Of a stretch of 62,658 nt of DNA, positions 8,195 through 17,448 are shown in pieces. Below the pieces are notes generated by a model. It ran no database searches. It worked only from the letters and a program-made list of their open reading frames with translations, and was not told where the DNA came from. Both the position numbers and the translations under genes were made by a program. Within the stretch, counting starts at the first letter, position 1. Every line of letters starts with the position of its first letter. This DNA comes from an uncultured Pseudovibrio sp. (GTDB lineage: Bacteria; Pseudomonadota; Alphaproteobacteria; Rhizobiales; Stappiaceae). The stretch covers positions 1 through 62,658 of the forward strand of contig CANNAV010000008.1 of the NCBI GenBank assembly GCA_947502585.1. Reading direction: 5' to 3'.

Positions 8195-9841
8195 GTGAGT
8201 GGAATCCTTGACTTCCTGAAAGGACTTGGGCCCGCGCGACTGGCAGCGATGGGGGCGATGGCTGTTACGTTGATCGGCCTGTTCAGTTTCATCATTGTTC
8301 GTGCGACAGCTCCGCAGATGGTGCCACTTTTCACGGACCTTACCCTTGAAGATGCTGCAGCGATTATTAGTCAGGTGGAGTCTCAGGGCGTTTCCTATGA
8401 ACTTGGCGTCAACGGTCGCAGCGTTCTGGTGCCTCAGGTGAACGTTCATCGCTTACGTATGACTATGGCGGAAGCTGGCCTGCCATCTGGTGGTGGTGTT
8501 GGGTATGAAATCTTTGACAAGACCGATACACTGGGCGCAACCAGTTTTGTGCAGAACATGAACCGCCTCAGGGCACTTGAGGGGGAGCTTTCGAGAACTA
8601 TTCGCAGCATTAGCCGCATTTCTTCTGCGCGTGTTCATCTGGTTATCCCTGAAAAGCAGTTATTCCAGCGCGACCGGGAACCGCCAACGGCTTCTATTGC
8701 AATTAAGGTGCAGGGCTCTGTGTCAGTTGGCCAGATCCGCGCTATTCAGCATCTTGTTGCAACGGCAGTTGAAGGACTGGAGCCATCCTATGTCTCTATC
8801 GTCGATGAGCGCGGTACTTTGCTTGCCAGCGGAACCGGGGATAAACAAGGGCTGGCTGGCGGTTCTTCGCTGGATGAACGACGTTTGACAATGGAGGCTC
8901 GCCTGCGGCAACAGGTTGAAGAGATCCTCAACAATGTCGTTGGAACCGGTCGTGCTCGTGTGCGGGTTGCTGCAGAAATCAACTATAACCGCAAAACTGA
9001 GACACAGGAGCTGTTCGATCCCGACGGGCAAGTGCTGCGTTCGTCTCAAAGTAAAGAAGAGAATGCATCCTCCTCCAACGGCGAAGAGACAGTTTCTGTC
9101 GGTAACCAGCTGCCAAATGCTGATGCCGCTGGCAGCTCTGACCGCCCCAGGGATGCCTCGAATGTTTCTGAGGAAATTCTGAACTACGAGATCTCCAAGA
9201 GTACGGTGACGGAGATCTACGAGGCAGGTGGTGTGGAGCGGTTATCTGTAGCAGTTCTGGTTGATGGGACTTACACAACCAGTGAGGATGGAACGCAGAC
9301 CTATCAGCCGCGTAGCAAAGATGATCTGGAGCAGATTGCTACGCTGGTTCGGACTGCCGTGGGTTTTAACAAGCATCGTGGTGACACTGTTGAAGTGATC
9401 AATATGCGCTTTGTTGAAGCACCTCTCAAGGATTTAGGTGACAGCGAAGGTGCGTTGTTTGACTTTACACGCGCTGATATCATGAAGTTTGCTGAGCTGG
9501 GTGTTCTGTTTGTGATCACCATTCTGCTTCTTATCTTTGCCGTATCTCCGCTGATGAAGCGTATTCTGGCCAAAGAGGAGGAAAGAGCGTCAGTGGCAGA
9601 GCGCGGTGTGCAGATGCTGTCAGATGGTACGCTGGTTGCTGCGAGCCCTGCGCAAATTGGGGGTGTTGTTGGTGAGAGCGATGGAGCTCCCTCTGAGATG
9701 CCAACAGCAGAGTGGATTGAAGATGCCAAAATGCAGGCAGCTCTCCATCAAAGTTCGATTCAGCAAATAAGTGAACTGATCGAAGAATCTCCGAGCGAAG
9801 CTGTCAATATCGTTCGCGGCTGGTTGAACGAGGCAGCATAG
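8195..9841 (+). CDS. fliF: flagellar MS-ring protein FliF
   Basis: Inner-membrane ring that houses the flagellar export gate and carries the switch protein FliG. It starts at GTG 8195 ([19 protein letters not shown]). The first membrane helix is at about 17-37 and the second at about 431-452. Between them is the YscJ/FliF ring domain ([36 protein letters not shown]). The C-terminal segment after the second helix ends in [22 protein letters not shown], the FliG-binding tail. At 548 aa it matches alphaproteobacterial FliF. It heads a tight plus-strand operon with fliG, fliH, fliN, flbD and flhA, behind a CtrA box. Confidence 0.96.
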   Translation: MSGILDFLKGLGPARLAAMGAMAVTLIGLFSFIIVRATAPQMVPLFTDLTLEDAAAIISQVESQGVSYELGVNGRSVLVPQVNVHRLRMTMAEAGLPSGGGVGYEIFDKTDTLGATSFVQNMNRLRALEGELSRTIRSISRISSARVHLVIPEKQLFQRDREPPTASIAIKVQGSVSVGQIRAIQHLVATAVEGLEPSYVSIVDERGTLLASGTGDKQGLAGGSSLDERRLTMEARLRQQVEEILNNVVGTGRARVRVAAEINYNRKTETQELFDPDGQVLRSSQSKEENASSSNGEETVSVGNQLPNADAAGSSDRPRDASNVSEEILNYEISKSTVTEIYEAGGVERLSVAVLVDGTYTTSEDGTQTYQPRSKDDLEQIATLVRTAVGFNKHRGDTVEVINMRFVEAPLKDLGDSEGALFDFTRADIMKFAELGVLFVITILLLIFAVSPLMKRILAKEEERASVAERGVQMLSDGTLVAASPAQIGGVVGESDGAPSEMPTAEWIEDAKMQAALHQSSIQQISELIEESPSEAVNIVRGWLNEAA

Positions 9842-9842
9842 C

Positions 9843-10907
9843 ATGGATGAAAAGAACCTGCTGCAAGAAGGGACAGGACAGGAATTATCGGTCATCTCCG
9901 GCGTGGCTGAACGAGAGCTTGGAGGAGCAGAGCGTGCAGCTGTTCTGCTCCTGGCACTTGGGCAGGAATACGGAAAAGCTATCTGGGAGGGACTTGACGA
10001 GATTGAAGTGCGTCAGGTGTCCAGCGCTATGGCGAGCCTTGGTCCTGTAACACCGACTATGCTTGAAGAGCTGTTTGTTGACTTTCTAAAACGGCTTTCA
10101 ACACGTGGGGCGTTAAATGGCAACGTTGATGTCACAGAGCGCTTGCTGAAGTCTTTCCTGCCTGCTGATCGTGTTGGGATCATTATGGAGGAGATACGAG
10201 GGCCAGCTGGCCGGGATATGTGGGAAAAGCTCTCTAATGTTCCTGCAGCCGTTCTTGCGAACTATCTGAAGAATGAATATCCACAGACAATTGCTGTGGT
10301 GCTTTCGAAAATCCAAAGTGATCATGCAGCCCGGGTACTCGCACTCCTTAATGAGGAGTTGGCTTTGGAAGTGGTGAACCGGATGCTGCGCATGGAGTCG
10401 GTTCAAAAGGACATTCTTGAAAAGGTTGAACAAACCTTACGTGTCGAATTTATGTCGAACCTGTCTCAGACAAGTCGCAGGGACAGCCACGAGATGATGG
10501 CTGATATCTTCAATAATTTCGATCGGCAGACTGAAGGACGCTTTCTGGCCGCTTTGGAAGAAGACAGCCGTGAGTCTGCTGAGCGTATTCGAAATTTGAT
10601 GTTTACCTTCGAAGACTTGTTGAAGCTGGATTCTGCTGCCTGTCAGACGTTGCTCCGCAATGTGGAGAAAGACCGGCTGGCTATGGCTCTTAAAGGGGCG
10701 TCCGAGACTGCGGTTGTTTTCTTTACATCCAACATGTCATCGCGTGCAGCAAAGATGCTTCAGGAAGATATGGATAGTATGGGACCAGTCCGGTTACGAG
10801 AAGTAGATGAAGCGCAAAGTGCACTTGTTTTAAAGGCAAAAGACCTGGCAGCATCTGGTGAAATCAGTATTAACAAGAAAAAAGGGGAGGAGGAATTTGT
10901 CTATTAA
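9843..10907 (+). CDS. fliG: flagellar motor switch protein FliG
   Basis: Rotor protein that couples FliF to the C-ring and receives torque from MotA. It starts one base after fliF stops. The N-terminal FliF-binding domain covers about 20-110. The middle domain has the EHPQ-like motif as EYPQ (144-147) in [18 protein letters not shown]. The C-terminal torque domain covers about 235-340, with [20 protein letters not shown] and the charged RLREVDEAQ segment. At 354 aa it is slightly longer than enterobacterial FliG. All three FliG domains are intact. Confidence 0.96.
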   Translation: MDEKNLLQEGTGQELSVISGVAERELGGAERAAVLLLALGQEYGKAIWEGLDEIEVRQVSSAMASLGPVTPTMLEELFVDFLKRLSTRGALNGNVDVTERLLKSFLPADRVGIIMEEIRGPAGRDMWEKLSNVPAAVLANYLKNEYPQTIAVVLSKIQSDHAARVLALLNEELALEVVNRMLRMESVQKDILEKVEQTLRVEFMSNLSQTSRRDSHEMMADIFNNFDRQTEGRFLAALEEDSRESAERIRNLMFTFEDLLKLDSAACQTLLRNVEKDRLAMALKGASETAVVFFTSNMSSRAAKMLQEDMDSMGPVRLREVDEAQSALVLKAKDLAASGEISINKKKGEEEFVY

Positions 10908-10943
10908 TCTCTTCTTCCCCTTGTTTACTCAGGAGGCTGCCTG

Positions 10944-11618
10944 ATGGTTACAGTGATGCCTCAGGGTGCTGTGCGGCAACGCTTTCTGTTCGACACCAAG
11001 TCGATTGAAGAGGCTGCCGCGACTGTTGATGAGGGTGCTGCACCGGAGCCTGTGATTACAATTGCTGAGCACCAGCAGCTTTTAAAAGCTGCAGAAGAAG
11101 CTGCGTTTGCCCGTGGTGAGATGAAGGCCCGGCAGGCCGTCGCCGAGCAGCAGAAGCTGAGTGCTCAGGAAGAGCTCATGGTGTTGGGGGAGCAACTGGA
11201 AGCTGCTCTTGGTGATTTTGAACGTCAGCTCCGGGCTCAAGAGCAGAATTTGGTTTCAATGTGCTTCCTGATCGCGCGTCGTCTGTGCAGCCACCTGATT
11301 GCGCGTGAACCACTCGCTGAAGTTGTGGCGTTGCTAGCTGAATGTCTGGCTCCTTTGCGCAAAATACCTCAAATTTTGATCGAGGTGCCGACAGAGGATA
11401 CATACGCACTGCAAGACATGGTTGAAGGTCTGGTTTTGAACAGCAGCTTTGAAGGCAAGGTGCATGTTGTGAAATCAGAGCGTATGTCACGTGGCGACTG
11501 CCGGATTGAATGGCCGGATGGTGGAATTATTCGTGATCGTCGCAAGACGATTGAGCATATTGAACAAGTCATAAAATCTCATTTCGATGCCCGTGAGCGG
11601 GCCGGTCGAACAGGGTGA
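10944..11618 (+). CDS. fliH: FliH-like flagellar export ATPase regulator
   Basis: Predicted cytoplasmic stator that binds the export ATPase FliI and docks it to the C-ring. It has a strong AGGAGG site before the ATG at 10944. The N-terminal half (40-115) is a Glu/Ala/Gln-rich helical region of coiled-coil type. The C-terminal half has the FliH/YscL fold pattern LIARRLCSHLIAREPLAEVV and RMSRGDCRIEWPDGGIIRDR. FliH is poorly conserved. The call rests on the SRGDCRIEWPDGG motif typical of FliH/YscL ends and on position between fliG and fliN. It could equally be labelled FlbE in Caulobacter nomenclature. fliI itself is not in the window. Confidence 0.8.
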   Translation: MVTVMPQGAVRQRFLFDTKSIEEAAATVDEGAAPEPVITIAEHQQLLKAAEEAAFARGEMKARQAVAEQQKLSAQEELMVLGEQLEAALGDFERQLRAQEQNLVSMCFLIARRLCSHLIAREPLAEVVALLAECLAPLRKIPQILIEVPTEDTYALQDMVEGLVLNSSFEGKVHVVKSERMSRGDCRIEWPDGGIIRDRRKTIEHIEQVIKSHFDARERAGRTG

Positions 11619-11678
11619 TTTTAGCTTTTGCCTATGGCTGTACCGGCTATGCCGGGTGCGCGATCAGAAAGGTTGATT

Positions 11679-12017
11679 ATGAGCAGTGATGAACAGGGAA
11701 TGGTGCTGGACCAACACCAGAGTACCCAGCGCGCTGGTGGCCTGGATGGAGAAGGCGCAGGCGGGATTAAGGCAGCTGCTGATCTGGAAGCCGTTTTTGA
11801 TGTTCCGGTCCAGCTGGCTGCAGTCCTCGGGCATACGAAGATGAAGGTCTCCGACCTTCTGCATTTGGATGCCGGGATTGTTATGGAACTTGACCGGAAG
11901 GTGGGCGAAGCCATCGACGTTTACGTGAATGACAGGCTGATCGCGCGGGGAGAAGTTGTGCTCGTGGAAGATAAGCTTGGCGTCACCATGACGGAAATCA
12001 TCAAGGCGGATAAGTAA
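11679..12017 (+). CDS. fliN: flagellar motor switch protein FliN
   Basis: C-ring component with a single SpoA (surface-presentation-of-antigens) domain. The ATG at 11679 gives 112 aa, normal for FliN; a longer upstream frame has no better ribosome site. After a variable 40-residue head come DVPVQLAAVLGHTKMKVSDL, ELDRKVGEAIDVYVND and RLIARGEVVLVEDKLGVTMT, which are the diagnostic FliN/SpoA strands. It lies between fliH and flbD and works with FliG and FliM to set motor direction. No fliM is present here. Confidence 0.94.
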   Translation: MSSDEQGMVLDQHQSTQRAGGLDGEGAGGIKAAADLEAVFDVPVQLAAVLGHTKMKVSDLLHLDAGIVMELDRKVGEAIDVYVNDRLIARGEVVLVEDKLGVTMTEIIKADK

Positions 12018-12048
12018 TTGTCATGGGGCGTAATGGAAAGGAACTGAC

Positions 12049-13422
12049 ATGCGGCTCTTGATCGTTGGTACCCTTGGCGGTCAGCTGACGACCGCAACCA
12101 AGATCGCGATGGAGCGTGGTGCATCTGTTACTCATGCGCCTGGCGTTCCTGAGGCTATGAAAGTCTTACGCTCTGGCCAGGGTGCGGACCTTCTGATGGT
12201 TGATGTCAATGAAGATATTGGTCAGTTGGTAGAACTGACAGAACGCGAACGTATTCATGTGCCGCTCGTTGCATGCGGGTTGGGAACGGATGCACGGGCG
12301 GCAGTGTCCGCTATTCGGGCAGGAGCAAAGGAATACATTCCGCTGCCTCCAGATCCGGAGCTGATTGCTGCGGTGTTGGCTGCTGTGACCGAAGAGCGCG
12401 AAGATCTGATCTATCGCGATGCGGCAATGGCGAGTGTTATCAAGTTGGCGGAGCAGGTCGCACCTTCCGATGCATCGGTTCTTATTACGGGTGAGTCCGG
12501 GTCGGGCAAGGAAGTGATTTCCCGCTTCCTGCACAGCAAGTCCGGTCGTACAGATAAGGCCTTTATCTCCATAAACTGTGCTGCAATTCCAGAACATCTC
12601 CTTGAATCCGAACTTTTCGGCCACGAGAAGGGGGCCTTCACCGGCGCTGTCGCACGTCGTATTGGTAAATTTGAGGAAGCCAATGGCGGTACTTTGATGC
12701 TGGACGAGATTTCTGAAATGGATGTTCGTCTGCAAGCCAAGTTGTTGCGTGCTATTCAGGAGCGGGTGATTGACCGTGTTGGCGGCAGTCGTCCGATTCC
12801 AGTTGATATTCGCATCATCGCGACGTCCAACCGTGACCTGGCCGAGGAAGTGCGCAATGGCAGCTTTCGTGAGGATTTGCTGTACCGCCTGAATGTGGTG
12901 AACCTGAAGCTGCCAGCACTGCGGGAGCGTCCAGCAGATATTCTGGAACTGGCAAGTCACTTCATTGAAGTTTACGCGAAGGCGAACCGTACCAAAGCGC
13001 TGCCAATCACTCAGGAAGGCCGTCAGCTTTTGCTGGCGAACCAATGGAGGGGAAATGTGCGGGAGCTGGAAAATACCATGCATCGCGCTGTCCTTCTTTC
13101 AACTGGTACTGAAATTGATGCAGACGCTATTCGCATGCCTGATGGATCTCCAATTGCGGTGGGGGCAGGTCAGCAAACAGCTTCTCGGGCGGCCCATGCA
13201 GCTGAAGCCGTCTCGCGTGATATGGTCGGGCGTACAGTTGCAGATGTGGAACGTGATCTTATTCTGGACACGCTGGATCATTGTCTTGGGAACCGTACGC
13301 ACGCGGCAAAGATCCTGGGCATTTCGATCCGCACGCTTCGAAACAAGCTGAACCTTTACACCAAAGAAGGTGTTGAGGTTCCCGGGCCAGGCGAAGCACG
13401 CTTCGGCACCGTAGATTCATAA
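12049..13422 (+). CDS. flbD: sigma-54-dependent flagellar activator FlbD
   Basis: NtrC-family transcription activator of late flagellar genes. Residues 1-120 form a receiver-like domain. The AAA+ domain has Walker A GESGSGKE at 148-155 and the sigma-54-contacting GAFTGA at about 195. It also has Walker B GGTLMLDEISE, and R-finger-region motifs up to about 370. The Fis-type helix-turn-helix RTHAAKILGISIRTLRNKL is at about 416-434. The receiver has lost the N-terminal acidic pair (RLLIVGTLGG) and the Lys before the final helix (YIPLPPDP). This fits Caulobacter FlbD, which works without normal phosphorylation and is controlled by FliX. Position in the fliF operon makes late-gene activation follow early assembly. 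Confidence 0.93.
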   Translation: MRLLIVGTLGGQLTTATKIAMERGASVTHAPGVPEAMKVLRSGQGADLLMVDVNEDIGQLVELTERERIHVPLVACGLGTDARAAVSAIRAGAKEYIPLPPDPELIAAVLAAVTEEREDLIYRDAAMASVIKLAEQVAPSDASVLITGESGSGKEVISRFLHSKSGRTDKAFISINCAAIPEHLLESELFGHEKGAFTGAVARRIGKFEEANGGTLMLDEISEMDVRLQAKLLRAIQERVIDRVGGSRPIPVDIRIIATSNRDLAEEVRNGSFREDLLYRLNVVNLKLPALRERPADILELASHFIEVYAKANRTKALPITQEGRQLLLANQWRGNVRELENTMHRAVLLSTGTEIDADAIRMPDGSPIAVGAGQQTASRAAHAAEAVSRDMVGRTVADVERDLILDTLDHCLGNRTHAAKILGISIRTLRNKLNLYTKEGVEVPGPGEARFGTVDS

Positions 13423-13441
13423 GAACGGACAGGGCGTGCAA

Positions 13442-15616
13442 ATGTCTGAAGAGACAAATACACAAGTGGTTCAGGAGGGTGGCAACAGGTCTCCTTCTGC
13501 TGCTCGCGTGGCCCGATTAGGTACTGCTGGTAACTCAGCCTTTTTTCAGGACCTTTGGGGCGCCATAAAACAAGGTGACCTTGGGCTTGCTATCGGTGTG
13601 ATGGTCATCCTTGTGATGCTCATTGTTCCAATGCCTGCCATGCTTCTGGACATGTTCCTCGCTATTTCAATCATCTTTTCTGTCATGGTTCTTATGGTGG
13701 GGCTTTTTATTCAGAAACCATTGGAATTTTCTGCTTTTCCTACTGTTTTACTGATCGCGACCATGTTGCGGCTTTCCTTAAATATGGCATCGACGCGACT
13801 GATCCTGGCGAACGGACATGAGGGAGCGGATGCAGCCGGTAATGTGATTGCAGCCTTCGGCAGCTTTGTGATGGGTGGTAATTTCGTCATCGGGATTATT
13901 GTTTTTGCAATCCTTGTGATTGTGAACTTTATCGTTATTACAAAGGGCTCCGGCCGTATCGCGGAAGTTTCCGCTCGATTTACCCTGGATGCGATGCCCG
14001 GTAAGCAGATGGCAATTGATGCAGACTTGGGTGCAGGTCTGATTGATGAAGAGACTGCGCGGGCCCGCCGTAAGGAGCTGGAAGCAGAATCCACCTTCTT
14101 TGGCTCCATGGATGGTGCTTCCAAGTTTGTACGCGGTGATGCGGTCGCCGGTCTGATGATCACGTTTATCAACGTGATTGGTGGTATCGTTATTGGTGTG
14201 ATGCAGCAGAATCTGACGTTCGCGCAAGCTGCTGAAAACTACACGCTGCTGACGATTGGTGATGGTCTGGTCTCTCAGATTCCGGCTCTGATCGTCTCCA
14301 CGGCTGCGGGTATTCTTGTTTCAAAGGCTGGTGTTGAGGGCGCTGCTGATAAGGCTCTTGTTAAGCAGTTTACCGGCTACCCTAAAGCGCTGGGCATGTC
14401 TGCCTTTGTGATGGTCGTGCTTTCCTTCCTGCCGGGTATGCCGATGTTGCCGTTTCTTGCTTTAGCGGCGGCTGCCGGCTATCTGGCGCGGCGGGCAAGC
14501 AAGAAGCACGCTATGGCAAAAGCAGTGGAAGTTGCGGCCAAAGTTGAAGCTGAAGCGCCAGAAGAGCCGCAGGAAGCACCGATCTCTGACAGCCTTAAGA
14601 TGGATGTGCTGCGGATTGAACTGGGTTATGCATTGCTGCCAATCATCAATGGTCGTAACAAGCAGGAAACTGATCAGGTTACCGAACAGATCAAAGCGTT
14701 GCGTCGTCAGATTGCGATGGATATGGGCGTGATCATGCCGTCTGTTCGTATACTTGACAATATTCAGCTTGGCGCTAACGATTACATGATCAAGGTCAAG
14801 GAAGTGGATGCCGGTGGCGGTTCCCTGTTCCCGAACCAGTTCATGGTAATGGACCCTGCTGGTGGGCAGGTGCGCCTGCCAGGGACGCACACCACTGAAC
14901 CGACCTTCGGCTTACCTGCAACCTGGGTGGAGGCCCGGTATCGTGAAGAAGCCAATCTGCTTGGTTACACGGTGGTTGACCCGGCAACGGTTATTTCAAC
15001 GCATCTGACTGAGACCATAAAGTCTCATATCTCCGAGCTTCTGACTTATGCGGATGTTCAGGTCCTGTTGAAGAAGCTGGACGAAGAGCAGTCCAAGCTG
15101 GTGGAAGATATCGTTCCTGCACAGATTTCAATCTCAGGTATTCAACGTGTACTGCAGGCTCTGCTGGAAGAGCGCATTTCCATTCGCGATCTGGGTACAA
15201 TTCTTGAAGGGATTGCGGACGCGATTGGATCAACGCGGAACCCGAATGCCATTGCGGAGCATGTTCGTACCCGTCTGGCGCGTCAAATCTGCTCTGCCAA
15301 TCAGGCGCCCGGGGGTTATCTGCCTTTGATCAGTCTGAGTCCTCAATGGGAATCCGCTTTCCTTGAAAGCATTATTGGGGATGGAGATGATCGCCAGCTG
15401 GCAATGGCGCCTTCAAAGCTTCAGGAGTTCGTTGGGTTGGTTCGTGATGCCTATGAGGCGGCTGCCAATAAAGGCGAAGTCCCTGTGCTGTTATGCTCTG
15501 CTCAATCGCGTCCATTCGTGCGTTCCATTGTTGAGCGTTTCAGAGCACATACGTTTGTCATGAGCCAAAACGAAGTCCACCCGCGTGCGCGTCTGAAAAC
15601 TGTGGCAACCATATAG
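13442..15616 (+). CDS. flhA: flagellar export gate protein FlhA
   Basis: Inner-membrane core of the flagellar type III export gate. About 330 N-terminal residues hold eight membrane helices. The family signature LRLSLNMASTRLIL lies between helices 3 and 4, followed by the cytoplasmic loop with GSGRIAEVSARFTLDAMPGK. The soluble C-terminal domain (about 370-724) includes PSVRILDNIQL and the chaperone-binding region. I place the start at ATG 13442; a GTG two codons earlier is also possible. The 724-aa length is typical. It closes the fliF operon, 19 bases after flbD, and no strong terminator follows. Confidence 0.96.
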   Translation: MSEETNTQVVQEGGNRSPSAARVARLGTAGNSAFFQDLWGAIKQGDLGLAIGVMVILVMLIVPMPAMLLDMFLAISIIFSVMVLMVGLFIQKPLEFSAFPTVLLIATMLRLSLNMASTRLILANGHEGADAAGNVIAAFGSFVMGGNFVIGIIVFAILVIVNFIVITKGSGRIAEVSARFTLDAMPGKQMAIDADLGAGLIDEETARARRKELEAESTFFGSMDGASKFVRGDAVAGLMITFINVIGGIVIGVMQQNLTFAQAAENYTLLTIGDGLVSQIPALIVSTAAGILVSKAGVEGAADKALVKQFTGYPKALGMSAFVMVVLSFLPGMPMLPFLALAAAAGYLARRASKKHAMAKAVEVAAKVEAEAPEEPQEAPISDSLKMDVLRIELGYALLPIINGRNKQETDQVTEQIKALRRQIAMDMGVIMPSVRILDNIQLGANDYMIKVKEVDAGGGSLFPNQFMVMDPAGGQVRLPGTHTTEPTFGLPATWVEARYREEANLLGYTVVDPATVISTHLTETIKSHISELLTYADVQVLLKKLDEEQSKLVEDIVPAQISISGIQRVLQALLEERISIRDLGTILEGIADAIGSTRNPNAIAEHVRTRLARQICSANQAPGGYLPLISLSPQWESAFLESIIGDGDDRQLAMAPSKLQEFVGLVRDAYEAAANKGEVPVLLCSAQSRPFVRSIVERFRAHTFVMSQNEVHPRARLKTVATI

Positions 15617-15708
15617 GCGCCCAGGTGTTTCGTGAGATTGGAGCACTTGCTGCCCTTTTCTTTACCCGTTACCCAGTGTATTGTTTCTTCTTAATCTGAG
15701 AGAGTGGG

Positions 15709-16317
15709 ATGACGCATATTCAACTGGACCTTAATGGATACACAGACCTGCCAGATGGAAAAGTTGCAACTGTGGTGACGCATCTGGAGATGTTGGAGAA
15801 GCCTGCTCTCAAACTGATTGACCGTCCTGATCTTATGCTGGAGCGTGCCTGGGAAGTTGACAGCGCGGCATATCGATCCCTCTTCAAACGTGTGGGCGAG
15901 CCGTGGCTTTGGTTTGGCCGTCTGTTGATGAGTGATGAAGAACTGGAAGCGACACTGAGCAAACCAACCATTGAGTTCTATCGGGCTATGAAGGAAGGGG
16001 AGCCTGTTGGAATGCTGGAACTGGATGTTGCCGGAAAAGATGAGGTCACACTGAACTATTTTGGGCTTGTGCCAGAAGTTGTCGGCGGTGGCGCAGGTCG
16101 CTGGTTGATGAACCATGCGATCAGCAAGGCCTTCTCACGTCCTGAGGTGAAGCGATTCTGGTTACACACATGCACAGGGGATAGCCCACATGCACTGCAA
16201 TTTTACCTCCGCAGTGGCTTTAAACCCTTCAGGCGGTCCATTGAAGTTACTGATGATCCGCGCCTGAATGAGCTTCTTGACAGATCCTGTGCTCCTCACA
16301 TTCCGTTGCTGCCGTAG
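15709..16317 (+). CDS. GNAT-family N-acetyltransferase
   Basis: A 202-aa GNAT-fold protein downstream of flhA on the same strand, 92 bases away. The acetyl-CoA loop reads VVGGGAGRWLMNHAIS (about 125-140). The strand before it (DEVTLNYFGLVPE) and the C-terminal LQFYLRSGFKPFRRS are characteristic of the fold. The substrate is unknown. The gap and the absence of a flagellar role for the family suggest a separate gene that may receive read-through from the fliF operon. Confidence 0.85.
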   Translation: MTHIQLDLNGYTDLPDGKVATVVTHLEMLEKPALKLIDRPDLMLERAWEVDSAAYRSLFKRVGEPWLWFGRLLMSDEELEATLSKPTIEFYRAMKEGEPVGMLELDVAGKDEVTLNYFGLVPEVVGGGAGRWLMNHAISKAFSRPEVKRFWLHTCTGDSPHALQFYLRSGFKPFRRSIEVTDDPRLNELLDRSCAPHIPLLP

Positions 16318-16727
16318 GGCAGGACAGGTTGCCTGGCTGAACCTTCCGGGACGTCTGATGCAGTGGAGTATGTTGCGTTCACATGCATTAAGGAATTATA
16401 CTTAACTCTTTATTTTTACGTGTACCCCGATAACCGGAGCCATTGTTAGGGAATACGCTCCGGTGATTGCGTGCATTAGCTTTTCTGCGCTAAACTGAAG
16501 TTGTGCAGCAGCCCGCCCCTCAGGCCTGAAGTTGGAAAAATGCTCCAAAACGGGACAATCAGTGAGGTTTCATTAGAGTTTTATCGAGGATGTGTTAGTT
16601 TCCTTTTACCATGTACCTTTAATTAATCGTGGACGATGTGTGAGGGTTGCCCTCAAATCGATTGGTTCTGCGTAGGCTTGGGAGCGGTTGAAACGGGGTG
16701 TATTCAGCCGGACATTCGGGAGCGACC
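16318..16727. other. intergenic region with a hairpin and a weak sigma-54-like site
   Basis: 410 bases without a gene. It contains an inverted repeat CCGGAGC / GCTCCGG at 16434-16463 and an AT-rich block around 16390-16420. At 16662-16679 the sequence TTGGTTCTGCGTAGGCTT has GG and GC ten bases apart, but a poor -12 element. If used, it would start transcription about 40 bases before the next gene. Confidence 0.4.
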
Positions 16728-17357
16728 ATGTCAGAGCTACATGACAACGTTGTGCCTCATGAAAAGGTACGGTCATTGAGAGATAGTATTCGCAAAGTTC
16801 GTGTTGCGGAAATGGAGCGGACAGATGTTGTTGTGGGCCTTCAGGAGAGCGAAAAGGCACGCCTTGAACTGTTAAGTGAAGAGCTGATTGATGTTTTCAA
16901 GGAGGTTCCTGAGGATGATGATCAGTTTGCCTTTCAAATCGTTCCCGGTACCCAGCCGCGCCTGTGGATTGACATGACAAGTCACGTGTTGATGGGGCGT
17001 GACTGCCACTCCTACCGCTTTGTAAAGGAGACCCGTCTGGGGCGGATGGTTTTACTTGAGACTGCCGATATAGACGATATGGCGGACTGTATCACCGAGT
17101 ACATTGCTGAGCGGATTATTGAAAAGGAACGCGCGCTGGAAGCAGACTGGATGCTTAGCCGCATTCACCGGCAAGATGTCCCGACAGGCAAGAGGCTGGG
17201 TCAGCTTAAACAGGAAAACGCAGGGAAAGCCGCATTAGCCAGGCGTAATAAAACGCGAGACTTCTTTATTATGATCAGCGGACTTTTACTTGGGACTGTT
17301 CTTGGGGCAGCGGGCCTTGTAGCGCTGGCCCTTTATGCCAACCCGTTTACGACTTAA
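16728..17357 (+). CDS. conserved protein with one C-terminal membrane helix
   Basis: A 209-aa protein of unknown function. Residues 1-175 look soluble and charged. There is a helical N-terminus (VRSLRDSIRKVRVAEMERTD) and a middle part with PGTQPRLWIDMTSHVLMGRD and a long acidic helix ITEYIAERIIEKERALEADW. A single membrane helix, about 178-203 (FFIMISGLLLGTVLGAAGL), ends in a short tail, so the protein is probably tail-anchored with its bulk in the cytoplasm. ATG 16728 follows GGGAGCGACC. It lies just past the flagellar cluster, with a weak sigma-54-like site upstream, so a link to motility is possible but unproved. A GAGAGGCA/TGCCTCTC hairpin follows. Confidence 0.8.
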   Translation: MSELHDNVVPHEKVRSLRDSIRKVRVAEMERTDVVVGLQESEKARLELLSEELIDVFKEVPEDDDQFAFQIVPGTQPRLWIDMTSHVLMGRDCHSYRFVKETRLGRMVLLETADIDDMADCITEYIAERIIEKERALEADWMLSRIHRQDVPTGKRLGQLKQENAGKAALARRNKTRDFFIMISGLLLGTVLGAAGLVALALYANPFTT

Positions 17358-17370
17358 GCGCCGTCTTTAT

Positions 17371-17398
17371 GAGAGGCACAAGTCTGCCTCTCTGTCTT
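17371..17398 (+). terminator. probable terminator of the one-TM protein gene
   Basis: A perfect eight-base stem GAGAGGCA / TGCCTCTC with a six-base loop lies 13 bases after the stop. It is followed by the T-rich TGTCTTTAT. The T tract is interrupted, so termination may be partial. Confidence 0.5.
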
Positions 17399-17448
17399 TA
17401 TGCGTATTTTTGTAATCCGGGAGCCGGGCCTGCTTTTCGGGCGCGGCT

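Noticed and set aside
16360..16463. Third copy of the 105-bp repeat
   Set aside because: Only the first 15 bases and the last 12 resemble it and the middle differs. I cannot call it the same element by eye.
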